In this document: positions 23,281 to 31,855 of the stretch, one piece after another
How positions within the stretch are numbered: the stretch's first letter is position 1
Layout of the letters: each line of letters begins with the position of its first letter
NCBI GenBank assembly: GCA_902784095.1
Contig: CACZTK010000050.1
Coordinates: 1-35,069, forward strand
Length of the DNA stretch: 35,069 bases
From: an uncultured Erysipelotrichaceae bacterium
GTDB taxonomy: Bacteria; Bacillota_I; Bacilli_A; RF39; UBA660
Reading direction: 5' to 3'
Made by a program: the position numbers and the translations under genes
The notes under the pieces: generated by a model
What the model was told of the DNA's origin: nothing
Databases searched by the model: none
What the model saw: only the letters and a program-made list of their open reading frames with translations

Positions 23281-24594
23281 TTACAAGTTTCTTTTAATTA
23301 ACTGATTTAATTCTACTGCATATTCCATTGGAAGTTCTTCTCTAAATCTATCTAAGAATCCTAATACTATCAATTCAGTAGCTCTTTCTTCAGATATTCC
23401 CCTACTCATTAAATAGAACAATGTTTCATCACTTATTTTTGATACTGTTGCTTCATGTTCAATATTACTAGAAACATTACTACAAGTATTAACAGGTATT
23501 GTATCGCTTTTTGAATCTTTATCTAAGATTAAAGTATCACATTTTATCATTGCTTCTGAATTAGTTGCAGAGTTTTTAATATCTACTTTACCTCTATATG
23601 TTGCATTTCCTCCGTTACTTGCGATACTCTTTGAAATTATATTACTCTTAGTATTCTTTCCTATATGAATCATTCTTGCTCCTGTATCTTGAATTTGGTT
23701 CTTTTTAGCAACACCTATTGTAATACAAGTACCAGTTGAATTATCTCCCTTTAGAATACATGATGGATATTTCATAGTAATTTTAGATCCTATATTTCCA
23801 TCAATCCATTCCATTGTACCATTTGTATCTACTAGAGCTCTTTTGGTTACTAGGTTATAAACATTAGTAGCCCAATTTTGAATTGTTGAATATCTACATT
23901 TACTATTTTTACCTACATATATTTCAACTACTGCTGCATGAAGTGATGATTCACTGTATGTTGGAGCAGTACAGCCTTCTACATAATGAAGTGATGAATT
24001 ATCATCTACTATTATCAAAGTTCTTTCAAATTGTCCCATATTCTTAGAATTAATTCTAAAATAACTTTGTAAAGGTCTATCTAAAGTTGTATTGGGTGGA
24101 ACATATATAAAACTACCTCCACTAAAAACTGCAGAATTTAAAGCAGCAAATTTATTCTCATGCATACTTACTATTTTTCCAAAATACTTTTTGACAAGAT
24201 CAGGATAATTCTTTATAGCTTGTTCAATAGATGTAAATATTACTTTTTTCTTTTCAAGTTCTTCTAACATGTTATGATAGATTACTTCACTTTCATATTG
24301 AACACCCATACCACCAAGATGTTGTTCACTTTCTAAAACACCTAATGCATCAAGTTCATCTACTACTGGTTTTAAAACATTATTCCAATCACTTTCTATT
24401 TTTTTATCTGCATCATTACTTTTGTAATAAATAATACTTTTAAAATCAAGTTCTATTTCAGGACCAAACTTAGGCATAGTTTGTTTTTTAAATGAAGAGT
24501 AGGCATCTAATCTAAAATCTTTTACCCAAGAATCTTCATTTTTAATTTTAGAAATTTTTTCTATATTTGATTTATTTAAACCAATAAGTTCCAT
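23281..24594 (-). CDS. sufB: Fe-S cluster scaffold protein SufB
   Basis: SufB is the scaffold of the SufBC(2)D complex on which Fe-S clusters are built. The product has about 437 aa from the ATG at 24594, preceded by GGTGAAGAG; an ATG four codons earlier has no RBS. The signature regions are HENKFAALNSAVFSGGSFIY, VDDNSSLHYVEGCTAPTYS, GSKITMKYPSCILKGDN and the C-terminal HEATVSKISDETLFYLMSRG followed by ERATELIVLGFLDRF. The length is slightly short for the family (about 465) but the conserved core is complete. It is last of sufCDSUB and ends before a strong terminator. Confidence 0.96.
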   Translation of the reverse strand: MELIGLNKSNIEKISKIKNEDSWVKDFRLDAYSSFKKQTMPKFGPEIELDFKSIIYYKSNDADKKIESDWNNVLKPVVDELDALGVLESEQHLGGMGVQYESEVIYHNMLEELEKKKVIFTSIEQAIKNYPDLVKKYFGKIVSMHENKFAALNSAVFSGGSFIYVPPNTTLDRPLQSYFRINSKNMGQFERTLIIVDDNSSLHYVEGCTAPTYSESSLHAAVVEIYVGKNSKCRYSTIQNWATNVYNLVTKRALVDTNGTMEWIDGNIGSKITMKYPSCILKGDNSTGTCITIGVAKKNQIQDTGARMIHIGKNTKSNIISKSIASNGGNATYRGKVDIKNSATNSEAMIKCDTLILDKDSKSDTIPVNTCSNVSSNIEHEATVSKISDETLFYLMSRGISEERATELIVLGFLDRFREELPMEYAVELNQLIKRNL

Positions 24595-24609
24595 ACTCTT
24601 CACCATTTT

Positions 24610-25038
24610 CTATTTATTTTCGTATTCTTTTATTATATTTATTACTGCTCTACTAGGAAGAAGCGCACATGTTTTACGATTTGGTTGCATGTATATCTCA
24701 TCATATACATTTAGTTCTCCAAGGATATCTTTATCATATTCTTCTTCATTAATCATATTTTGATAATTCTTAATAATTTCTTCCACTTCAGAAACACTTT
24801 TACCAATTAATGTTTTAATTATAATACTAGTAGCTGATGTACATATAGCACATGCTTCTCCATCAAAGACAATATCAACTACTTTATCATCTTCTATTTT
24901 CATCATCATATCTATATTATCAATACATGAATCATTATTAGTATTTTTTAAGATATATGACTTATCATCAACTAAGCCTTTATTAATAGGATTTTGATAA
25001 TTGTCTAATATTATTTCTCTTTTAATATCTTTATCCAT
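24610..25038 (-). CDS. sufU: SufU-type sulfur transfer protein
   Basis: SufU accepts sulfur from SufS at a zinc site and hands it to the SufBCD scaffold. The 142-aa product starts DKDIKREIILDNYQNPINKG. Zinc ligands of the SufU type are present: Cys in NDSCIDNI with an Asp two residues after, Cys in GEACAICTSA, and Cys in NRKTCALLPSRA. The first motif reads CID where most members have CGD. The start directly follows the sufS stop and has the RBS GTGGTGAT. Confidence 0.94.
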   Translation of the reverse strand: MDKDIKREIILDNYQNPINKGLVDDKSYILKNTNNDSCIDNIDMMMKIEDDKVVDIVFDGEACAICTSATSIIIKTLIGKSVSEVEEIIKNYQNMINEEEYDKDILGELNVYDEIYMQPNRKTCALLPSRAVINIIKEYENK

Positions 25039-26235
25039 TTAAATCACCACTTTAAATATATTTTCACTTTGTTTTAAAGCATCTATTAATACATCTAATT
25101 CTTCTTTTGTATTATATAAATGAAGACTTACTCTACAAGTATTCTTGATATTTAATTCTTCTTTTAATTCTTTAGCACAGTGATTACCTGCACGTATCGC
25201 AATATTATAGTTATTTAAATATATTGATGTATCTTGTGGAAAAACTCCATCTATATTAAATGCAAGTATACCACTTTTACTATTTTTATTATATAGAATA
25301 ATATTAGGTATTTTTTCAAGTTCTGATACTAAATATTTTTTTAAATTATATTCATGTTCATGTATTTTATCTATTCCAATATTTTCAATGTATTTAATTG
25401 CTTCTCCTAATCCTATTACTTCTGCGATAGGAGGTGTTCCTGCTTCAAACTTAATAGGTATTTCTTTTAAAATATAGGTTCCATCTGTTTCAAAACTTTG
25501 ATTCATTCCTCCCCCATATTTTAATGGTTCCATTTCTTCTAATAATTCTTCTTTACCATATAGAATTCCTACTCCAGTTGGTGCTAACATCTTATGTCCT
25601 GAAAATGCTAGAAATGAAACATCTGATTTATCTACATTAACATTAATATGTCCAACACTCTGTGATGCATCTACTACAAAATATATATTATTTTCTTTAC
25701 AATATTTACCTATTTCTTCTATATCTCTAATATCTCCTATAACATTAGAAATATGAGCAATAGAAATTACTCTAGTCTTTTCAGTAACAGCCTTCTTTAT
25801 ATTATCAAGAGTAAGTTCATGATTATCATCTAAATCAATATATTTTACTTTACCAATACCTTTATTTTCTAATACTTGCCAAGGTAATATATTAGAAGCA
25901 TGTTCTGCAACATCAAGTAAAATTTCATCATCACTAGAAAGCTTATTTTGAAAAAATCCAAATACAATCATATTAAGAGATTCTGTTGCTCCACTTGTAT
26001 AAACAATTTCTCTTTCACTTTTAGCATGAATAAAATCTTTAACTAAAGTACGAACACTATCATACTCTTTATTTGTCTTAATAGCGTTATTATAATCACC
26101 ACGATGAATATTAGATGTATATTTAGTATAATAATCAACCATCTTTTGAACAACACAATTAGGCTTAAGAGTTGTAGCACCATTATCAAAATAAATTAAA
26201 TCATTATTTAAACATTCAAAATCATCGCGATTCAT
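25039..26235 (-). CDS. sufS: Cysteine desulfurase SufS
   Basis: This PLP enzyme converts cysteine to alanine and passes sulfur to SufU. The product has 398 aa from the ATG at 26235, preceded by GAGGTGA; an upstream GTG in frame overlaps this RBS and is less likely. PLP-fold motifs seen are YFDNGATTLKPNCVVQKM, TSGATESLNMIVFGF, the Schiff-base Lys in SFLAFSGHKMLAPTGVGILYG (FSGHK), and the catalytic Cys in IRAGNHCAKEL. CRVSLHLYNTKEELD closes the C-terminus. Third gene of sufCDSUB. Confidence 0.96.
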   Translation of the reverse strand: MNRDDFECLNNDLIYFDNGATTLKPNCVVQKMVDYYTKYTSNIHRGDYNNAIKTNKEYDSVRTLVKDFIHAKSEREIVYTSGATESLNMIVFGFFQNKLSSDDEILLDVAEHASNILPWQVLENKGIGKVKYIDLDDNHELTLDNIKKAVTEKTRVISIAHISNVIGDIRDIEEIGKYCKENNIYFVVDASQSVGHINVNVDKSDVSFLAFSGHKMLAPTGVGILYGKEELLEEMEPLKYGGGMNQSFETDGTYILKEIPIKFEAGTPPIAEVIGLGEAIKYIENIGIDKIHEHEYNLKKYLVSELEKIPNIILYNKNSKSGILAFNIDGVFPQDTSIYLNNYNIAIRAGNHCAKELKEELNIKNTCRVSLHLYNTKEELDVLIDALKQSENIFKVVI

Positions 26236-26246
26236 AGTATTCACCT

Positions 26247-26873
26247 CTATATCTTTTTAATTTCTTCTTCTAATTTAGAAATATCTTCATTACTAGTTAA
26301 ACCATTTATTAAGAAACTTCTAATTAATAAGTCATAACTAGCTTTCTTAGATATTCCCCTACTCATTAAATAAAATAATAATTCATCTTTAAACTTACCA
26401 ATATAAGCAGAATGATTAGAAATAACATCATAATTATCAATTAATAGATTAGGTAGAATAGTACTATCTCCATCTTCTAAATTAATAATTTGATTTTCTT
26501 GATTACAAATAGATTTATTTGCTTTTTTTATAACTTTACCAGTAATATTAAAATCAAGTTTTTTACTATATACGTTAAGTCCATGATTATATATATTACT
26601 AGTTGTATTTTCTTCATTATGAACTACTAAAATATTATACTTATGATCATTATAATTAATAGTACTATAATGATATTCTACTTCTGAGTTTTTTCCATTT
26701 AAATTAATTGTTATATCATTATCTATATCAATACCATATTGATATATTACTAGTTTTGAATTAGCTTCTAAGTTATAAGTTATTTTTTTATTTTGATAAT
26801 CAAATATATGTAATTCTACTTTTTCATTTTTTGGAATAGTAACTACATTATTATCTATATCTAATTTATTCAT
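26247..26873 (-). CDS. sufD: SufD, short form
   Basis: SufD pairs with SufB in the SufBC2D scaffold complex. The product has only 208 aa, about half the usual length (around 430). It keeps a beta-rich central part and the C-terminal signature NHSAYIGKFKDELLFYLMSR, including the His that is conserved in SufD (SNHSAYIG). The N-terminal domain typical of SufD is missing, with no sign of a frameshift or of an upstream fragment. It lies in the right place between sufC and sufS. The RBS (AGAAAAAGAAT) is weak. The identification rests on position plus the C-terminal motif. Confidence 0.88.
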   Translation of the reverse strand: MNKLDIDNNVVTIPKNEKVELHIFDYQNKKITYNLEANSKLVIYQYGIDIDNDITINLNGKNSEVEYHYSTINYNDHKYNILVVHNEENTTSNIYNHGLNVYSKKLDFNITGKVIKKANKSICNQENQIINLEDGDSTILPNLLIDNYDVISNHSAYIGKFKDELLFYLMSRGISKKASYDLLIRSFLINGLTSNEDISKLEEEIKKI

Positions 26874-26874
26874 A

Positions 26875-27630
26875 TTATTCTTTTTCTCTCATTTCATTTA
26901 TACTATTATATCCATTTTTTTCTACTTCTAAAGCTAATTTAAAATCACCTGTTTTTACTATATGTCCATTATTCATGATATGAACATAATTAGGTTTTAT
27001 ATATTCAAGTATTCTTGGATAATGAGTAATAATTAATAATGATACATCTTTATTTTCTTCTAAATATGAATTTATATTTTCACATACTATTTTTAAACTA
27101 TCTACATCTAAACCAGAATCTATTTCATCTAAAATAATAAATTTAGGTTTTAGTGTTTTTATTTGTAATACCTCATTCTTTTTCTTTTCTCCTCCTGAAA
27201 AACCTTTATTAATATGACGATGAATCATATTACCATCAAATTCTAAATCTTCAAGAGCTTTATCAATTCCTTTTATAAAACTAAAATAATCTATGTTTTC
27301 ACCAGTTAATTCCTTTTTTGCAGTCTTTAAGAATTCACTATTAGATACCCCTTCTATAACTGTAGGATCTTGCATTGCTAGAAAGATTCCTAATTTTGCT
27401 CTTTCATTTACTTCTAAATCATTTAGTTTTATTCCATTAAAAAGGATATCACCAGAAATAAGTTTATATTTATAGTGTCCCATAATGAGTTTTGATAAAG
27501 TTGATTTTCCAGTACCATTTGGTCCCATAACTGCATGGATTTCTCCTTCACCTATATTTAAAGATAATCCATCAATAATGACCTTATCCTCATCTTTTAG
27601 ACCTACTTTTATATTCTTTATTTCTAACAT
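26875..27630 (-). CDS. sufC: Fe-S assembly ATPase SufC
   Basis: SufC is the soluble ABC ATPase of the SufBC2D complex. The 251-aa length is typical. It has the Walker A GPNGTGKST near residues 36-44, a Q-loop AMQDPTVIEGVSNSEFL, the SufC-type ABC signature FSGGEKKKNEVLQ, Walker B KFIILDEIDSGLDVD and the H-loop LLIITHYPRIL. The RBS GTGGTGAT is just downstream of TATAAT at 27651-27646, which serves as the promoter of sufCDSUB. A weak -35 could also allow read-through from the upstream csoR operon. Confidence 0.97.
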   Translation of the reverse strand: MLEIKNIKVGLKDEDKVIIDGLSLNIGEGEIHAVMGPNGTGKSTLSKLIMGHYKYKLISGDILFNGIKLNDLEVNERAKLGIFLAMQDPTVIEGVSNSEFLKTAKKELTGENIDYFSFIKGIDKALEDLEFDGNMIHRHINKGFSGGEKKKNEVLQIKTLKPKFIILDEIDSGLDVDSLKIVCENINSYLEENKDVSLLIITHYPRILEYIKPNYVHIMNNGHIVKTGDFKLALEVEKNGYNSINEMREKE

Positions 27631-27645
27631 GATATCACCACTTTC

Positions 27646-27651
27646 ATTATA
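27646..27651 (-). promoter_or_regulatory. -10 element of the sufCDSUB operon
   Basis: TATAAT on the minus strand with a weak -35 (TAATTT, 17 nt upstream). The predicted start near 27639 gives a leader of about 9 nt that is essentially the RBS. No IscR- or Fur-like box is evident. Confidence 0.5.
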
Positions 27652-27679
27652 TTAAGTTTATTAACTAAAAATTATACTT

Positions 27680-28549
27680 TTAGTTTTTTCTAGTTTTTTG
27701 AAATACGCTGTATAAAGATTCTTCTCTTTGTACATATTTATGTATTGGAAAACTATTGCTTAAACAATATGACTGTTCTGGATAACTAGACATTAATACA
27801 TTATCTGTAATGCTATCTAATACGAATATAGTTTCATCTAAATCTATATTTGAATCACTTAACAATAAGTTTTTAAATGCTTTTAATTTATTTATTTGAT
27901 TTTGATAGAAGAATGGTCTACCATCTACGATACATCCTGTAATATTATCACTTACTTTTTGTATTTCATCTATAGTTAAACCATCCATAAAAGATATTCT
28001 ACTATCACAAACAACTGCATAAACTTGATCATTTTTGGCTTTTTCTATACGTGTTGGAGTAAGAAACTTATATTTATCTACTATTTTTCTTTGTTGAAAT
28101 TCATCATGTTCTTCTGATTCTACATCCATATTTTCTAAAAGACTTGTATAACCTAATTCATGAAACATGTATTCAATATCAGATAATACCTTTTTATCTA
28201 TAAAACTATCTTCATAAATAACTTTATCTTCTTTATTAAGAATACTAATACCATTACCTATAATTGTATAATTAGGTTCTATTACTACATCATCTCTATA
28301 TTGTCCATTATCATTTAAGATAATATCAATACCAGCAGAGTTTCTTGTAATATTTGCAAACTCTTGGAATGATTCACGATATAGCTTATTTTTACCTCCA
28401 ACTTGACAAATAGAATAATCTGGATTATTAGATAATACAATTACATTATTACCCTGTTCTTGAAACTCTATTAAACTATTTAGTCCTCTTACTGTATCAT
28501 TATATGATACCCCTGCAAGCGCTGTATCACTGACTACAAGTGTCTTCAT
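27680..28549 (-). CDS. Degenerate HAD-superfamily protein
   Basis: This 289-aa protein starts at the ATG at 28549 (MKTLVVSDTALAGVS), with GGGGGT 6 nt before it; earlier in-frame ATGs lack RBS spacing. The layout resembles Cof-type HAD phosphatases: an N-terminal LVVSDTALAG instead of D-x-D-G-T, then VIVLSNNPDYS, and a C-terminal FVLDSITDNVLMSSYPEQSY resembling the D-x-x-x-D motif IV. The second Asp of motif I is gone, so catalysis may be lost. It lies between ttcA and sufC and may belong to the csoR-ttcA operon. Function unknown. Confidence 0.6.
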   Translation of the reverse strand: MKTLVVSDTALAGVSYNDTVRGLNSLIEFQEQGNNVIVLSNNPDYSICQVGGKNKLYRESFQEFANITRNSAGIDIILNDNGQYRDDVVIEPNYTIIGNGISILNKEDKVIYEDSFIDKKVLSDIEYMFHELGYTSLLENMDVESEEHDEFQQRKIVDKYKFLTPTRIEKAKNDQVYAVVCDSRISFMDGLTIDEIQKVSDNITGCIVDGRPFFYQNQINKLKAFKNLLLSDSNIDLDETIFVLDSITDNVLMSSYPEQSYCLSNSFPIHKYVQREESLYSVFQKTRKN

Positions 28550-28602
28550 ATACATACCCCCTAAACAACATGCATAATTATACCACAAAATGACCAAAAT
28601 GT

Positions 28603-29433
28603 CTAGTTTTTATTGTCATAATCATCTAAGAATGAGTGTTTTTCCTTACTCTTTTTATACCCTAAAATACACTCTAAATTGATATTATCGACGCTTTTAA
28701 ATATATTATAGTCAATTCTATCATTATTTTTTCTTAAATTTTTAATTAAATCTTTTATTTCTTGTCTTTTGCTTGAATTATCATCTTCCTTACTATTTTT
28801 TTCAGTAAATCTACAAGCACAGTTAAGGAAAGTCAAATCATTATACTTTGCCCAAGAAATAATATCTTCTTCTTTTACAAAATATAGTGGTCTTATTAGT
28901 TCTAATCCTTCAAAATTATCACTATGAAGTTTTGGCATCATTGTTTTAAGTTCTGCTCCATAAAACATTGAAAGAAGTGTTGTTTCAATCACATCATCAA
29001 AATGATGTCCTAAAACTATCTTATTACAACCAAGTTCTTGCGCTCTTTTATAAAGACAGCCTCTACGCATTCTAGCACATAAGTAACATGGACTTCTATC
29101 AACAGTATCAACTATCTCAAAAATATCTGAAGTAAACATTTCAATTGGAACATTTAATGTTTTTGCGTTTTCAAGAATAAGTTTTTTATTAGCTTCACTA
29201 TATCCAGGATCCATAACAGCAAAATAAACCTCAAAATCAAATTTACCATGACGTTTTAATTCCTGCATACACTTTGCGAGTAAGAATGAATCTTTTCCTC
29301 CACTTATACAAACCATGATTTTATCATTTTCTTTGATAAGCTCATATTCTTGAACTGCTTTAACAAATTTTGCCCAGATATCTTTTCGATATTTTTTAAT
29401 GATACTACGCTCTATCTCTTGATATCTTTCCAT
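28603..29433 (-). CDS. ttcA: TtcA-family tRNA thiolation / PP-loop ATPase
   Basis: This 276-aa PP-loop ATPase has SGGKDSFLLAK near residues 44-54 and the TtcA-type cysteines CYLCARMRRG (about residue 115) and a later FLNCACRF. It also has GHHFDDVIETTLLSMFYGAELKTMMPKL, characteristic of the TtcA branch, in which two CxxC-type cysteines hold a 4Fe-4S cluster used to thiolate C32 of some tRNAs. Firmicutes members of this branch are often of unconfirmed substrate. The start shares a base with the csoR stop (TAATG). It is in an operon with csoR, upstream of the Fe-S assembly genes. Confidence 0.82.
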   Translation of the reverse strand: MERYQEIERSIIKKYRKDIWAKFVKAVQEYELIKENDKIMVCISGGKDSFLLAKCMQELKRHGKFDFEVYFAVMDPGYSEANKKLILENAKTLNVPIEMFTSDIFEIVDTVDRSPCYLCARMRRGCLYKRAQELGCNKIVLGHHFDDVIETTLLSMFYGAELKTMMPKLHSDNFEGLELIRPLYFVKEEDIISWAKYNDLTFLNCACRFTEKNSKEDDNSSKRQEIKDLIKNLRKNNDRIDYNIFKSVDNINLECILGYKKSKEKHSFLDDYDNKN

Positions 29434-29732
29434 TAGTTAATCCTTCCTAATAACTCAATAACATCATCGATAGAATCAAATTCTTTGTTTTTTAAATCCT
29501 CAGCAAGACATAATTCAAGATGTGACTTTAACATTGAATTACCAAGACTTTTTAAAGATTTAGAAACTGCTGAAATTTGAATTAAAACATCATCACAACA
29601 TCTATCATCATCTATCATTTGTTTTATACCTTTAATCTGTCCTTCAATGATATTAAGCCTTTTGACTATTTTTGCCTTTTCTTCTTCACTACGATGTTTT
29701 GAAAGAGTACAACCTTTACATTTTTTCATCAT
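29433..29732 (-). CDS. csoR: CsoR-family copper-sensing repressor
   Basis: CsoR is an all-helical Cu(I)-responsive repressor of the CsoR/RcnR/FrmR family. The 99-aa product has Cys46-x24-His71-x3-Cys75, which is the exact Cu(I) ligand spacing of CsoR (C-H-C), within RCCDDVLIQISAVSKSL and LKSHLELCLAEDL. The N-terminus also carries CKGC and His13. The RBS is GGTGG, and the ATG at 29732 (or the next one) is used. An ATG at 29759 lies in the promoter and is rejected. The upstream promoter contains a matching palindromic operator, so it is probably autoregulated. The operon continues with ttcA. No copper ATPase or chaperone gene follows. Confidence 0.9.
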   Translation of the reverse strand: MMKKCKGCTLSKHRSEEEKAKIVKRLNIIEGQIKGIKQMIDDDRCCDDVLIQISAVSKSLKSLGNSMLKSHLELCLAEDLKNKEFDSIDDVIELLGRIN

Positions 29733-29750
29733 AATACCACCACGCCAAAT

Positions 29751-29779
29751 ATTATACACCCTCCTAGGGTATATGTAAA
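29751..29779 (-). promoter_or_regulatory. csoR promoter with CsoR-type operator in the spacer
   Basis: The minus strand has TTTACA (29779-29774), a 17-nt spacer and TATAAT (29756-29751). The spacer carries TATACCCTAGGAGGGTGTA (29773-29755), an imperfect 8+3+8 palindrome with one mismatch, matching known CsoR operators of the form TACCC(N)GGGTA. Binding here would block RNA polymerase. Confidence 0.82.
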
Positions 29780-29783
29780 GTAT

Positions 29784-29807
29784 AAAAAAAAGGTCTTACG
29801 ACCTTTT
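29784..29807 (-). terminator. Intrinsic terminator of the 663-aa gene
   Basis: AAAAGGTC/GACCTTTT with loop GTAA on the minus strand is followed by a run of seven to eight T (29791-29784). The stop codon of the 663-aa gene overlaps its first bases. Confidence 0.92.
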
Positions 29808-31797
29808 ATGCTGCAGTTTTTGTATACTGATAAGATTCATCTCCACCTAAGTAACTATACTCTGCTGCTGTATCACTACCAAATAATGAATCAGCTTCTG
29901 CAACAGCACTACTTAATGCTGATATTCCAGCAACTTGTTCCTTAAGGGCTGTATTTTGCTCTTTATAATGTTCATTTATTTCTTCTAATCTTGAAATTGT
30001 AGATTTCAATTGATTATTTTCTCTTAATAAATCTGTATTATCTCTACGAGCTTTACCTAAACTATTTCTAAGTGAAATAATTTCTTTAGTCTTAGCTGCA
30101 TTATCTTGTTCTAATAATTCATAATTAGATTTTAATGTATATAGTTCACTTTCTTGATTATCTATTTGTTGTCTTTGATTAGTGTTTTCTTCTAATAATT
30201 TTTTGATGGTACTAGTAGCATTAGCAATAATTGGATTATCTAAGTTTTCTTCATAGAATACTTCATCATCACTCTTATTATCTTCTTCTTCAGTTTCTTC
30301 TACTTCTTCTTTTTCTTCTCCACCATCTGAACTAGAATCACTATTTTCTTCTTCCATTTCTTCTTCAGTTTCTTCAGAATCGTCATCATCGTCGGTGTCA
30401 CTTGAATCTTCTTCATCAGAGTCATCGCTATCATCTGAATTATCTTCATCTGTGTCAACACTATCGTCAGAATCACTTTCATCTGAATCATTGTTATCTA
30501 CTTCATCTTCTGAATCAGTATCTTCTTCAGTATTATTTTCCTCTGAATCAGATGTACTATCATCACCAGCAATTTGTGAAATATCATCATCCATTGCTAT
30601 ATTTAGGCCTACTACACCATTTTCTTCAGTTGATGTAGTATCAGTAGTTTCAGTTTCTTGTGGTGTTTTTGAAGTATTTCCTTCTACCTGTGGAATCATT
30701 CCTTCAGTACTAGGAATACTATCAGTTGGAATAGTTGACTGTTCTGTTCCAACCTCAGTAGCTGGTGTTTCTTCCATAGTTTGTGGTAAATCAGTAGTTA
30801 ATCCTCCTTCTCCAAATAATGGAATATCAATACCAGGATTTATATCATTTGTTTGATTTTCCACTGTTTCGTTCTCTTGTGTTGGAACTTCTGTTGATGG
30901 TATAGCAGTATCTCCTTCAACCTGTGGAACATCGATTGCAGGAAGTGCTTGTTCTGTTGTTTCAGTAGCTGGTGCTTCTTCAGAATTAGCAACTTCTTGA
31001 GTATCTGCTTCCACTTGTGGAATTTCAGGTGTTTCTCCACCAACTTGTGGAATATTTATTTCTGGCATACTTTGTACTTGATTAGCATCAGTAGTTGGAA
31101 CCTCTTCTGCACTAGCAACAAGTTCTTGTTCTACACTTTCTTCTTGTGGTACTTCAGTATTTGTAGTTTCTTCGTTTTCAGTTTGTGCTACATTATCAGC
31201 AGGAGTTTGTTCTTGATTTTCACTTTCCATTGCAAAAGCATATGGATCATATTTAGAAATTTGACTTCCTACAACATTAGCACTCATGAAGTATGCTCCA
31301 TCTTTAGATCCAATAAAACTAAAATAGTTATTTCCTAAATTAGCTCCATCTGTTGTATATAGTGCTGCTTCTGAAAACTGATTATCAAATATAAAACTTC
31401 CATTTGAACCCATAACACTTATTATTTGTTGTTTAATTGTATTGGCATTTTGAGCAAGTTCATTAGCTGCTAAAGAATCACTTTGTTTATTTAAAGCATC
31501 AACAACAGATTCTGTTACTGGCTTATTTCTTTCTACTAGTAATAAATCATTTGATAAAACCTGAATATTTTTATTTTCAAATGGTATTAATACATTTCCA
31601 TCTTTTGATACAAGTCCTAAAGACGTATAAGGAGCATGTCCAATTCCCTCTTTTAAGATTGGTGTTGCAATATAATTACCATTTTTTAATGTTCCATTCT
31701 CAACAAAAAAATACGTTTTACCGTCATCCGTTTTTAAATATGTAATTTCTGTATCAGGAAATCCTGGATCCTGAACTTTACCTTTTAGTATTTCCAT
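29806..31797 (-). CDS. Large acidic, low-complexity protein with C-terminal coiled coil
   Basis: This 663-aa protein has no signal peptide or membrane helix. Residues 1-190 look globular (MEILKGKVQDPGFPDTEITY). About 190-400 is Pro/Glu/Thr/Gln-rich and repeats a short motif I-(D/N)-(I/V)-P-Q-V-x-G-x-T (INIPQVGGET, PEIPQVEADT, IDVPQVEGDT, MIPQVEGNT). About 400-525 is an extreme Asp/Ser/Glu tract. About 530-635 is a heptad-like coiled coil (LLEENTNQRQQIDNQESELY). No family is recognised. The RBS AAGGTGGTG is strong. It lies 58 nt downstream of the YukD-like gene, probably in one operon, so it may belong to a type VII-like secretion locus; that is inference. Confidence 0.85.
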   Translation of the reverse strand: MEILKGKVQDPGFPDTEITYLKTDDGKTYFFVENGTLKNGNYIATPILKEGIGHAPYTSLGLVSKDGNVLIPFENKNIQVLSNDLLLVERNKPVTESVVDALNKQSDSLAANELAQNANTIKQQIISVMGSNGSFIFDNQFSEAALYTTDGANLGNNYFSFIGSKDGAYFMSANVVGSQISKYDPYAFAMESENQEQTPADNVAQTENEETTNTEVPQEESVEQELVASAEEVPTTDANQVQSMPEINIPQVGGETPEIPQVEADTQEVANSEEAPATETTEQALPAIDVPQVEGDTAIPSTEVPTQENETVENQTNDINPGIDIPLFGEGGLTTDLPQTMEETPATEVGTEQSTIPTDSIPSTEGMIPQVEGNTSKTPQETETTDTTSTEENGVVGLNIAMDDDISQIAGDDSTSDSEENNTEEDTDSEDEVDNNDSDESDSDDSVDTDEDNSDDSDDSDEEDSSDTDDDDDSEETEEEMEEENSDSSSDGGEEKEEVEETEEEDNKSDDEVFYEENLDNPIIANATSTIKKLLEENTNQRQQIDNQESELYTLKSNYELLEQDNAAKTKEIISLRNSLGKARRDNTDLLRENNQLKSTISRLEEINEHYKEQNTALKEQVAGISALSSAVAEADSLFGSDTAAEYSYLGGDESYQYTKTAA

Positions 31798-31855
31798 CTA
31801 AAACACCACCTTATTATCTAATAGTATCATAACACAATTTTAATATTTTAACAAT

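Noticed and set aside
29733-29759. Longer csoR start at the ATG at 29759
   Set aside because: This ATG lies between the -10 and the operator, upstream of the predicted transcription start.
30395-30856. Long Ser-rich plus-strand reading frame opposite the acidic protein gene
   Set aside because: It is a low-complexity antisense shadow of the Asp/Ser/Glu tract, with no RBS and overlapping a better-supported gene.
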